A program made the translations under genes and the position numbers. From Tsukamurella sp. 1534 (GTDB lineage: Bacteria > Actinomycetota > Actinomycetes > Mycobacteriales > Mycobacteriaceae): DNA of 64,000 bases. Of this stretch, positions 42,665 to 49,978 are shown one piece after another; positions within the stretch are counted from its first letter, which is position 1; every line of letters begins with the position of its first letter. The notes under the pieces are model-generated. The model had not been told where the DNA came from, ran no database searches, and saw only the letters and a list, made by a program, of their open reading frames with translations. The DNA lies in NCBI RefSeq assembly GCF_000312385.1, contig NZ_HE997626.1:1-64000 (forward strand), written 5' to 3'.

Positions 42665-43042
42665 ATGGGCACCCCACCGATCGACGCAGCCCGCGACGCA
42701 GCCACCAAACGCATCGCCGACAAGCCCTCGATGGTCAAGGACGGCGACGCCATCGAGGAACTCGCTCGCGCGTACGAACGGCACGCGGAGCGCCTCAGCC
42801 TGGTCATAAGAGACCTTACGGACGTCGGCACAAACAACTACCTCGGCGAAGTCGTCGAGGGGCGGGCAGCTACCCATAACATTAAGGTCGCTGTTCACAC
42901 CCACGCCAACTCGATCGTCAACAATCTCAAGAGGCAGATCGAAGCCGCGTACAGACGAGCAGACCAGCTCCGCGGTGACGACAAGTCGATTCGTACGACA
43001 GAAAGCGCAAACGAAGACCAGGTCTCGCGGAGCGGTCGGTGA
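42665..43042 (+). CDS. Esx-like helical protein with YxG turn and YxxxD tail motif
   Basis: 125 residues, almost wholly helical and soluble. Two helices (about 27-55 and 62-103) are separated by a turn with Tyr59-Leu60-Gly61, where WXG100 proteins have Trp-x-Gly. Helix 2 ends in YRRAD (Tyr96-Asp100), matching the YxxxD/E signal of type VII secretion substrates. Start ATG 42665 has GGAGG 4 bases upstream. Its stop overlaps the start of the lipoprotein gene (GTGA). GC content is clearly lower than the surroundings. The Esx assignment is inference from pattern; there is no Trp and no secretion gene nearby. Confidence 0.5.
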   Translation: MGTPPIDAARDAATKRIADKPSMVKDGDAIEELARAYERHAERLSLVIRDLTDVGTNNYLGEVVEGRAATHNIKVAVHTHANSIVNNLKRQIEAAYRRADQLRGDDKSIRTTESANEDQVSRSGR

Positions 43043-43641
43043 AGTTCAACGGGCTCGTCGCGACTGTGGTGCTCGCAGCGTCGATGCTTACGGGGTGCGC
43101 GACATCGGTCACGGGCGAAGCAGAGCCTAGCCATGGACCTGCTGCTGCAGCAGTAGCTACGACGCTTCCTTTCATACCCACAATCAGTGGACGGACGAAC
43201 GAACGGAACGATGGAACTTCGTTCGAACCGTGCACCGCATACACTTCCGAAGAACTGTCGCTGATCGGAGTCGTCCCCAATACCGCAAGCGATGCGGCAT
43301 ACTCTGACTCTCCAAATTACCGAGGCTGCCATTGGAGCAGTGGGTCTGGCCGTTATGCGATGTTCAGTCAGACAGTCGGAAACACAGAGTCACTCGTGAG
43401 GTACAAGCAGAAGTACGCTGACCGTCCCTGGCAGACTGATCGGACAGTGAATGGTCGAACCGTCGCCATGTCGATCGATCCACCATCGAACGGCTGTTTC
43501 ACAGCCTTCTCATCGCAGCGCGGCATCGTCATTACGACCGTCCTTTCGCCAGGAAAGCCTAATCCCGAGCCGGATTACCAGACCGAGTGCGAGATGGCGC
43601 TGACGTTCACAGAGCTCGCGACGCGGAAGGCGCCGCGATAG
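43039..43641 (+). CDS. DUF3558 family lipoprotein
   Basis: 200 residues. Signal peptide with lipobox LTGC, lipidated Cys20. The mature domain has the DUF3558 pattern: FEPCTAYTSEELSLIGV near the start, YRGCHWS in the middle, and late Cys in SNGCFTAF and TECEMAL, so two disulfides are likely. DUF3558 lipoproteins are common surface proteins of Mycobacteriales with no established function. The GTG start overlaps the Esx-like gene by 4 bases. Lower GC than the flanks, like its partner. Confidence 0.8.
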   Translation: MKFNGLVATVVLAASMLTGCATSVTGEAEPSHGPAAAAVATTLPFIPTISGRTNERNDGTSFEPCTAYTSEELSLIGVVPNTASDAAYSDSPNYRGCHWSSGSGRYAMFSQTVGNTESLVRYKQKYADRPWQTDRTVNGRTVAMSIDPPSNGCFTAFSSQRGIVITTVLSPGKPNPEPDYQTECEMALTFTELATRKAPR

Positions 43642-43811
43642 CCCCAACGATGCGCCGCGCGCATGGCTCGAATTTCCGTACATCATTCTCCGGCCCCGCA
43701 ACGGGCGCGCCGCCTTCACGACTGCAGAGAATCTGGCAAATCGCCGCGCAAACAGAGGCGACGCACGTCAAGATCGGTGCCACATCGCCCCGACCCCGCA
43801 AGGAGGCACCC

Positions 43812-45335
43812 ATGCCCGGACGTCCCCCGGTCGACCTCGGCTCCTGGATCGCGCGCCGCGCCGCGATCAGCGCCCAGCGTCGCGCCGTCACCTACGGCGA
43901 CTCCACCTGGACCTACGCGGAGTTCGCCGATCGTGTGGACAGGCTCGCTGCCGTGCTGGTCGCGGGCGGCGTGCAGACCGGCGACCGGGTGGGATACGTC
44001 GGCTTCAACCACCCCGACTTCCTCACCACGATGTTCGCGGCCTCCCGCGCGGGCGCGGTGTTCGTGCCGCTCAACTTCCGCCTCACCTCCGCCGAGCTCG
44101 AATACATCCTCACCGACGCCGGCGTGCACACGCTGGTCGCGGACGCCGACCGCGCCGCGGTCGTCGAGCCGGTCCGGGAGTCCTCGGGCCTGCGCCGCGC
44201 GATCGCCCTCACACCGGTCGACGGCTGGGAACGCCTGGACGACGCCCTGAGCGCGACCGAGCCGATCAGCGATCCGCAAGCGCCCGGCGAGGACGATCTG
44301 GCCCTCATCATGTACACCTCCGGCACCACGGGCCGACCCAAGGGCGCGATGCTCACGCACGGAAACATGTTCTGGAACAACATGAACGCCCTCCTCAGCC
44401 TCGACACCCTGTCCACCGATGTCAGCCTCGTGGCCGCGCCCCTGTTCCACATCGGCGGCCTCAATGTGACCACCCTGATCACTCTGCAGAAGGGCGGCGA
44501 GCTGGTGATCCTGCCGGCCTTCGACCCCACCGCCGCCCTCGAGCTCATCGAGAAGCACCGCGTCACAACGATGTTCGGTGTACCGGCGATGTTCCTTTTC
44601 ATGAGCCAGGTACCCGCTTTCGAGACCGCGGACCTCAGCTCGGTCCGCCAGTTCACCTGCGGCGGCGCCCCGGTCCCCGAATCGCTGATCACCCTGTACA
44701 ACGGCCGGAGCATCCCGTTCTGCCAGGGCTACGGCCTCACCGAGACCGCCCCACTGGCCCTGGTCATGGGCGTCGACGACACCGCCCGCAAGGTCGGCGC
44801 CGCCGGCCACCACATCCTCCCCCTCTCGGAGGTCGCGCTCCTCGGACCCGACGGTGCGCCCGTCCCCGACGGGGAGCGCGGCGAGGTCTCGGTGCGCGGC
44901 CCGCAGGTGACACCCGGATACTGGCGCAACGAGGCCGCCACCGCAGCGGCGATCGACGACGACGGCTGGTTCCACACCGGTGACGTGGGCGAACAGGACG
45001 CCGACGGATTCGTCACCGTTGTCGACCGCGTCAAGGACATGGTGATCTCCGGCGGCGAGAACGTGTACCCCGCCGAGGTGGAATCCGTTCTCTACCGGCA
45101 TCCCTCTGTCGCCGAGGTCGCGATCATCGGCACGCCGGACGAGAAGTGGGGCGAGGCGGTGACGGCGATCGTGGCGCTCAAACCCGGCGCCTCCCTGACG
45201 CTCGAGGAGGCGCGCGAGTTCGCGAGGGACTCCCTGGCTCCGTACAAGCTGCCCCTCGCCCTGCACGTGGTCGACGCGCTCCCCCGCAACCCCGCCGGGA
45301 AGGTGCTCAAGTTCCAACTGCGCGAACAGGTCTGA
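43812..45335 (+). CDS. Long-chain acyl-CoA/AMP ligase (FadD type)
   Basis: 507-residue ANL-superfamily enzyme that adenylates a carboxylic acid and forms a CoA thioester. Motifs: IMYTSGTTGRPKGAMLTHGN, YGLTETAPLALV, GWFHTGDVGEQDADGF, VDRVKDMVISGGENVYPAEV, and the C-terminal catalytic lysine in RNPAGKVLKF. Length is close to FadD13 of M. tuberculosis (503). The ATG at 43812 has a perfect AGGAGG five bases upstream. Its stop codon abuts that of the convergent SMC-like gene. Confidence 0.9.
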   Translation: MPGRPPVDLGSWIARRAAISAQRRAVTYGDSTWTYAEFADRVDRLAAVLVAGGVQTGDRVGYVGFNHPDFLTTMFAASRAGAVFVPLNFRLTSAELEYILTDAGVHTLVADADRAAVVEPVRESSGLRRAIALTPVDGWERLDDALSATEPISDPQAPGEDDLALIMYTSGTTGRPKGAMLTHGNMFWNNMNALLSLDTLSTDVSLVAAPLFHIGGLNVTTLITLQKGGELVILPAFDPTAALELIEKHRVTTMFGVPAMFLFMSQVPAFETADLSSVRQFTCGGAPVPESLITLYNGRSIPFCQGYGLTETAPLALVMGVDDTARKVGAAGHHILPLSEVALLGPDGAPVPDGERGEVSVRGPQVTPGYWRNEAATAAAIDDDGWFHTGDVGEQDADGFVTVVDRVKDMVISGGENVYPAEVESVLYRHPSVAEVAIIGTPDEKWGEAVTAIVALKPGASLTLEEAREFARDSLAPYKLPLALHVVDALPRNPAGKVLKFQLREQV

Positions 45336-47969
45336 TCAGGCGAGGGACACCTCGGACACACCGTCCCGGCCTCGGAGCGCGTCGAACCTTCCCGGCACGC
45401 AGCTGAACACGATCACCTGCGCGGACTCGCCCGCGGCGACCAGAGCGTCGGCCATCGCGCCCAGCCGCGTGGGATCGCTGTGCCCGAGGGCGTCGTCGAA
45501 GATCACCGGGGCGCCGTCGGCGCCGTCCACCAGCCGCGCGCACGCCAGCCTGCTGAGCACCCCCAGCTGCTCCTGCGCGCCGCCGGAGAGCGACTCGAAC
45601 GGCACGGTCACCCCGTCGACGGTGCGCGACGCGATCGTGAGGTCGTCACCCACCGTGATGGTGAGCGGATCGCCGAACACCGTGCGCCCCAGTTCCTCCA
45701 GCGCGCGCTGGTACGGCGCCTGCACCCTGGCCCGGCGCGCGTCCCGGTGCGCGGTCAGCGTGTCGTGCAGCAGGGACGCGGCCCTGGCGCGCTCCTCCAC
45801 CGAGGCCAGCGAGCGGGCGGCGTGCACGTGTTCGCTCTCCGCGGCGTCGAGCCGGTCCCGGCGGCCGTCCGCCTGGAACAGGGCGAGCTTGCCCTCCAAC
45901 TGCGCCAGCGCCTCCCGTGCAGCCGATTCCGCCGCGCGGGCCCGCTCCGCCGCATCACGCGCCGCGGAGAACCGCCCCGCGAACCCGGCCACGTCGGCCG
46001 CCTGCGCCGCCTGCTCCTGCTCCGCCAACGCCGCGGCCGCCGCCGCGCGGTCGGAGACGGCGGCGTCGGCCGCCGAGCCGAGCGCGTCGTCGTCGGCGCG
46101 CTCGCGGGCCTCCGCGAGCTCCGCGGTCAGCTCCGCCGACGCGCTGTCGAAGTGCTGCAGTCGATCCGCCGCCACCTGCGCGTCCGTCATCACGGCCTGC
46201 AGTTCGCGGTGCTTCGCGGCGAGCTGCGCCCGGGCCTGCTTCTCCTCTTCGCGCGAGGTGACCTCCGCGTGCGTGGCGTCGAGGAGATTGCGCTTGGCCG
46301 CCTCGGTGTCCGCCGCGAGGAGATCGGGATCGACGGCCTCCTCCAGCTCGACGATCCGCTGCGCCGACTCCTCCGCGAGCACCTTGAGTTGTTCCGGCGT
46401 GGAATCGCCGAGCGCATGCGCCAGCGCGATCCGCGCCTCCTGCAGCTCGACCTCCGCGGCCTCCCGCTGCTCGTGCATCTCACGGGCCGACTCGGGATCC
46501 GCTGCGCCGGCGTCCCGGCACGCAGCGACCATCGCGGCGGAGGCCTGCCGCACCTCGGCGGCCGCGTCCGCACTCTCCCCGCGCTGCAACACCTCGATCC
46601 GGACGGCACCGGGCACGTCGATCACCATGCCGTTCCCGGCCACCACGTCCACCGGCTCCTCGCCGATGTTCTGGCCGTCCACCAGCACGTCGGAGAAGCC
46701 CAGCCGCTCCAGTCGCAGGGTGGCCGCGAGCGCCGAGAACCGGGCCTCCGCACGCTGCATCCGCTGTTCCGCCGCGACGATCGTCTGCATCGTGCGGCGG
46801 TCGATCGGATTGCGGGCGAGCCGGTTCCGCGCATCCTCCACGTCCTTCGCGAGCAGTTCCGCTTGCTCGATCCGGCCACGGATCTTCTGGTACGTGACCG
46901 CCTCGCGGGCGTAGTCGACGGCGTACTGGGCCTGCGCCTTGCGCTCCCGCCGGTCCGCGGCCACGGCCTGCAGCTCGAGCGCGGTGGTCTCCAGCCACGA
47001 GGCCTCCGCGGAGAGGGTCTCCCGGTCCGCGATCGCCTTGTCCCGGGCGGCGCGTACGGCGCGCACCCGCTCGACCGACTGCGCCTGCTGCGCCACGAGG
47101 CGCCGCCGCCGGTTCGCCTCCTCGCCCGCATGCCGCTCGCGCAGCTCCGCGGATTCGAGCGCCGACCGCGCGTGGGCGAGGGCCGCCTGCAGGCGAGCGA
47201 CCTGCTCCTTCTCCGCAGACACCTCCTCGAAGGCCGCGGCGGCCGCGCCCCGGCTTTCCACGATCCCGCCGAGCCGCGACGACGCGGCGGCATGCAGCTC
47301 CACGACGTCGTCCACCTCGCTGAGCGCGGCCGCCGCGGCGTCGAGCGCCTCCCGGGCGCGCGCCTCCCGGGCCCGCGCAGCGGAAAGCTCGCCCGTGGGG
47401 CGGCCGGTGGGGGTGAAGTAGCGGGCCCGCTCGGCGGCGACGGCCTCTGCCAGGCGCTCCGCTCCCGGCTCGTCCTCACCTGCGCCTCCGGACGCCGCGT
47501 CGAGCGCCTTGGCGAAGGCCGCGCTGTCCCGGAGCGACGGCTGGCCCGGCCCGGGCCCCTGCAGCACGGTGAGCGCGGAGAGCAGGTCGCCATCCACGTG
47601 CGTGGCCATCTGTTCCGCGACCCAGGCCTCGGCGCTGCCGCCGGTGAGCTGCTGCGGCACGGGCTCGAGCACCGTGAGCGTGGTCCCCGGGCGGCGGTGG
47701 TACTGCTTGCCGTAGACGAACCGGTACGGCCCCACGGTGAGCTCGGCCTCCACGTACGGGCCCGCGTCGCGGTGCGCGGGGCAGACCGCCTCCACGCGCT
47801 GAGACTTCGACGTGGCCTTCACGTCGAGCAGCAACTGCAGGGCCTCGACCATGGACGACTTGCCCGCCTCGTTGGGGCCGTGCAGCAGTGTGACGCCGGT
47901 GTCGGCGAACGCGATCTCCCGGGACTCCACGCCGCGGAAATCGCGGACCGCCAGCCGGTGCAGCCTCAT
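45336..47969 (-). CDS. SbcC/YhaN-like SMC-type ATPase
   Basis: 877-residue ATPase. The N-terminal lobe has Walker A HGPNEAGKSS (residues 30-39); the C-terminal lobe has the signature ESLSGGAQEQLGVL and Walker B APVIFDDALGHSD. Between them are long coiled coils and a central beta-rich insert (VDGQNIGEEPVDVVAGNGMV). No CxxC zinc hook is present, unlike SbcC/Rad50. The length and pairing match the M. tuberculosis Rv1277/Rv1278 pair. The ATG at 47969 overlaps the nuclease gene stop as ATGA. Probable DNA end-processing complex. Confidence 0.85.
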   Translation of the reverse strand: MRLHRLAVRDFRGVESREIAFADTGVTLLHGPNEAGKSSMVEALQLLLDVKATSKSQRVEAVCPAHRDAGPYVEAELTVGPYRFVYGKQYHRRPGTTLTVLEPVPQQLTGGSAEAWVAEQMATHVDGDLLSALTVLQGPGPGQPSLRDSAAFAKALDAASGGAGEDEPGAERLAEAVAAERARYFTPTGRPTGELSAARAREARAREALDAAAAALSEVDDVVELHAAASSRLGGIVESRGAAAAAFEEVSAEKEQVARLQAALAHARSALESAELRERHAGEEANRRRRLVAQQAQSVERVRAVRAARDKAIADRETLSAEASWLETTALELQAVAADRRERKAQAQYAVDYAREAVTYQKIRGRIEQAELLAKDVEDARNRLARNPIDRRTMQTIVAAEQRMQRAEARFSALAATLRLERLGFSDVLVDGQNIGEEPVDVVAGNGMVIDVPGAVRIEVLQRGESADAAAEVRQASAAMVAACRDAGAADPESAREMHEQREAAEVELQEARIALAHALGDSTPEQLKVLAEESAQRIVELEEAVDPDLLAADTEAAKRNLLDATHAEVTSREEEKQARAQLAAKHRELQAVMTDAQVAADRLQHFDSASAELTAELAEARERADDDALGSAADAAVSDRAAAAAALAEQEQAAQAADVAGFAGRFSAARDAAERARAAESAAREALAQLEGKLALFQADGRRDRLDAAESEHVHAARSLASVEERARAASLLHDTLTAHRDARRARVQAPYQRALEELGRTVFGDPLTITVGDDLTIASRTVDGVTVPFESLSGGAQEQLGVLSRLACARLVDGADGAPVIFDDALGHSDPTRLGAMADALVAAGESAQVIVFSCVPGRFDALRGRDGVSEVSLA

Positions 47970-49102
47970 GCGCCCACCTCCTGGCGGGTGAGCCGGTAGA
48001 GCAGCGCCAGGGCGCCCGAGGCGTCCGCGGCGCGCTCCCCGCCGCTCCGGGCCACACCCAGGAGTTCCTGCGCCGCGTCCGAGGCCGGGCCGGTGAGCTC
48101 CAACGACTCCAGTTCGGCCTCGCCGGGCAGCACCGCGAGATCCGTTTTCCGCTCCCAGATCTCGAGTGACGCGAATCGCGCTCGGAGCGCCTCCAGTTCG
48201 GCGTCCAGGCGCGTCTTCTCGCCCAGCCCGACGGTGCCCGCGAACCCGACCTTGACCACCGTGCGGTCCTTGTCCGGGAGGGCGGACAACGCGTCGATCG
48301 CGGCCGTGACGTCGCGATCCGCCGAGAGGGGGAACTCGCGCGCGGCGAACGCCCACGTGCCCACCCGGACGGGCTCGACGCGGGGCGGACCGTCGCCCTC
48401 GACGTCGACGACGAGGACGGACCCGGACGCCGTCTCCTTGTGATCGAAGTTGGTGACCTCCGGAGCGCCGGAGTACCAGATTCCGGGCGCGACTTCGGTG
48501 ACCGAGTGCCGGTCCCCCAGGGCGACGTAGCGCAGCGACCCCGCGGCGATCCGGTCCGACAGGGCGGTCACGTCGATGAGGCGCTGGTCCTGCGCGCCGA
48601 CGGGCAGGGTGCCGCCGTGCCCGACGGCGATCCGGACGACGCCGTCCGCGGGCGCCGGCGCGGCCGCCGCGGCCTCCGTGAGGGGATCGCCGGTCGGATG
48701 CTTGGAGAACCACGGCGCGGCGAGGATCTCCACGCCCGGCAGCACCTCGTGCACGCCCGGCTCGGCGAGCACGACGACGTTCTCGGGGCGATGCCGCGCG
48801 AACACCTCGGAGGTGTAGATCGACGACGCGTCCAGGGGGTCGTGGTTGCCGGGCAGCAGATAGACGGGGCGGCCGATCGCGGCGATGCGATCGAGGCTGC
48901 GCGCGATCACCGCGGGCGCCAGGCGGTTGTCCTCGAAGACGTCGCCGCAGACCACGACGAACTCGGCCTCCCGCTCCCGCGCGACCGCGCCGAGACGCGT
49001 GATCGCGTCCAGCCGGGCGTCGGTGAAGCGAGCCTGCGCGTCCGCATCCAGGAAATGACGGGTCATACCCAGCTGCCAGTCCGCAGTGTGCAGGAAACGC
49101 AT
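47966..49102 (-). CDS. SbcD/YhaO-like metallophosphatase-fold nuclease
   Basis: 378-residue calcineurin-type phosphoesterase. Metal-binding motifs in order: FLHTADWQLG, VVCGDVFEDN, LLPGNHDPLD, AVGHGG, and LGDRHS (where many families have GHxH). The start at the ATG at 49102 (GGGGGTGAC just upstream) puts FLHTADWQLG at the N-terminus, as in Mre11/SbcD. Partner of the overlapping ATPase. Confidence 0.88.
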   Translation of the reverse strand: MRFLHTADWQLGMTRHFLDADAQARFTDARLDAITRLGAVAREREAEFVVVCGDVFEDNRLAPAVIARSLDRIAAIGRPVYLLPGNHDPLDASSIYTSEVFARHRPENVVVLAEPGVHEVLPGVEILAAPWFSKHPTGDPLTEAAAAAPAPADGVVRIAVGHGGTLPVGAQDQRLIDVTALSDRIAAGSLRYVALGDRHSVTEVAPGIWYSGAPEVTNFDHKETASGSVLVVDVEGDGPPRVEPVRVGTWAFAAREFPLSADRDVTAAIDALSALPDKDRTVVKVGFAGTVGLGEKTRLDAELEALRARFASLEIWERKTDLAVLPGEAELESLELTGPASDAAQELLGVARSGGERAADASGALALLYRLTRQEVGA

Positions 49103-49159
49103 GTCACCCCCTTCTCGATCGGTCCACCCCAGGGTAGTGACCGGGACCGACAAGTTCCG

Positions 49160-49963
49160 TCAGCGGCGCGGCTCGCGGAGCCGTTCGTACAGCTCGGCCA
49201 GTTCGTCCTGGGCCTCGGCCACATCGGCGGCCTTCGTTCCCGTCCGGCGGAGCGCCGCCCGCAGCAGCGACGGGTCCAGCAGCGTCATCGGATCGACCGG
49301 CTCCGGCTCGGGCAGGGCCGGCAGTGCGATGCCGTCGCCGTAGAACGCCGCCGGACCCGCGTCCCACTCCCCGCCCTCGCGCTCCACCGCCCGATTCACC
49401 GCACCGCGACCGGGGCCCGCCGTTCGCGCGGCACCGCCCTCCCCGCGATCGGCGGCGGTGACCCGCGCCAACAATCCGGCCAGCGCCACGCCCGCGAAGT
49501 CCAGGACCAGCGACGGGTCCGTATCCGCGGCGGCGCAGAACTCGTACGTCACCGCGAGCGCGTGCACGCACGCCCCGGAATCGTCCGGGCACGCACACTC
49601 GACGACGACGTCCGAGGCGCTCTCGGGCAGCACCAGCTCACCCAGCGCGCGCCCCAGCTCGCCGCGGGTCACGGCGAGCAGCTCCGCGGCCGCACCCTGC
49701 GCCAGCAGCAGCGAGACGACGGCCGCCGGATCCCCCGGCACGCAGGACAGAGACACCGCGAACGGGTCCAGCTGGCTGCCCTGCACGGTGGCCGTGACCG
49801 AGGCGGGCACCACCGCGAGCGAATACACCTGGTGCTCCTGATAGAGCCGCCGGGCGTACTGCACCTTGCGCCGTTCCGTCACCTCCTCGCGCTGCTGGAT
49901 GAGGCGCCGGCTGAACCAACTTCCACCCATGGGCCGCGCGGTGTCCCTCGCCTTACGCGCCAT
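49160..49963 (-). CDS. SWIM zinc-finger protein
   Basis: 267 residues. The SWIM pattern CxCx(n)CxH is met by Cys123, Cys125, Cys132 and His134 (VECACPDDSGACVHA). The N-terminus is basic (SWFSRRLIQQREEVTERRKV) and could bind DNA; a region of about 40 residues before the C-terminus is disordered. SWIM proteins are regularly encoded next to SNF2 ATPases in bacteria, as here (15 bases after the SNF2 gene), and probably act with them on nucleic acid. Confidence 0.85.
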   Translation of the reverse strand: MARKARDTARPMGGSWFSRRLIQQREEVTERRKVQYARRLYQEHQVYSLAVVPASVTATVQGSQLDPFAVSLSCVPGDPAAVVSLLLAQGAAAELLAVTRGELGRALGELVLPESASDVVVECACPDDSGACVHALAVTYEFCAAADTDPSLVLDFAGVALAGLLARVTAADRGEGGAARTAGPGRGAVNRAVEREGGEWDAGPAAFYGDGIALPALPEPEPVDPMTLLDPSLLRAALRRTGTKAADVAEAQDELAELYERLREPRR

Positions 49964-49978
49964 ATCGCCTCGCCCCCA

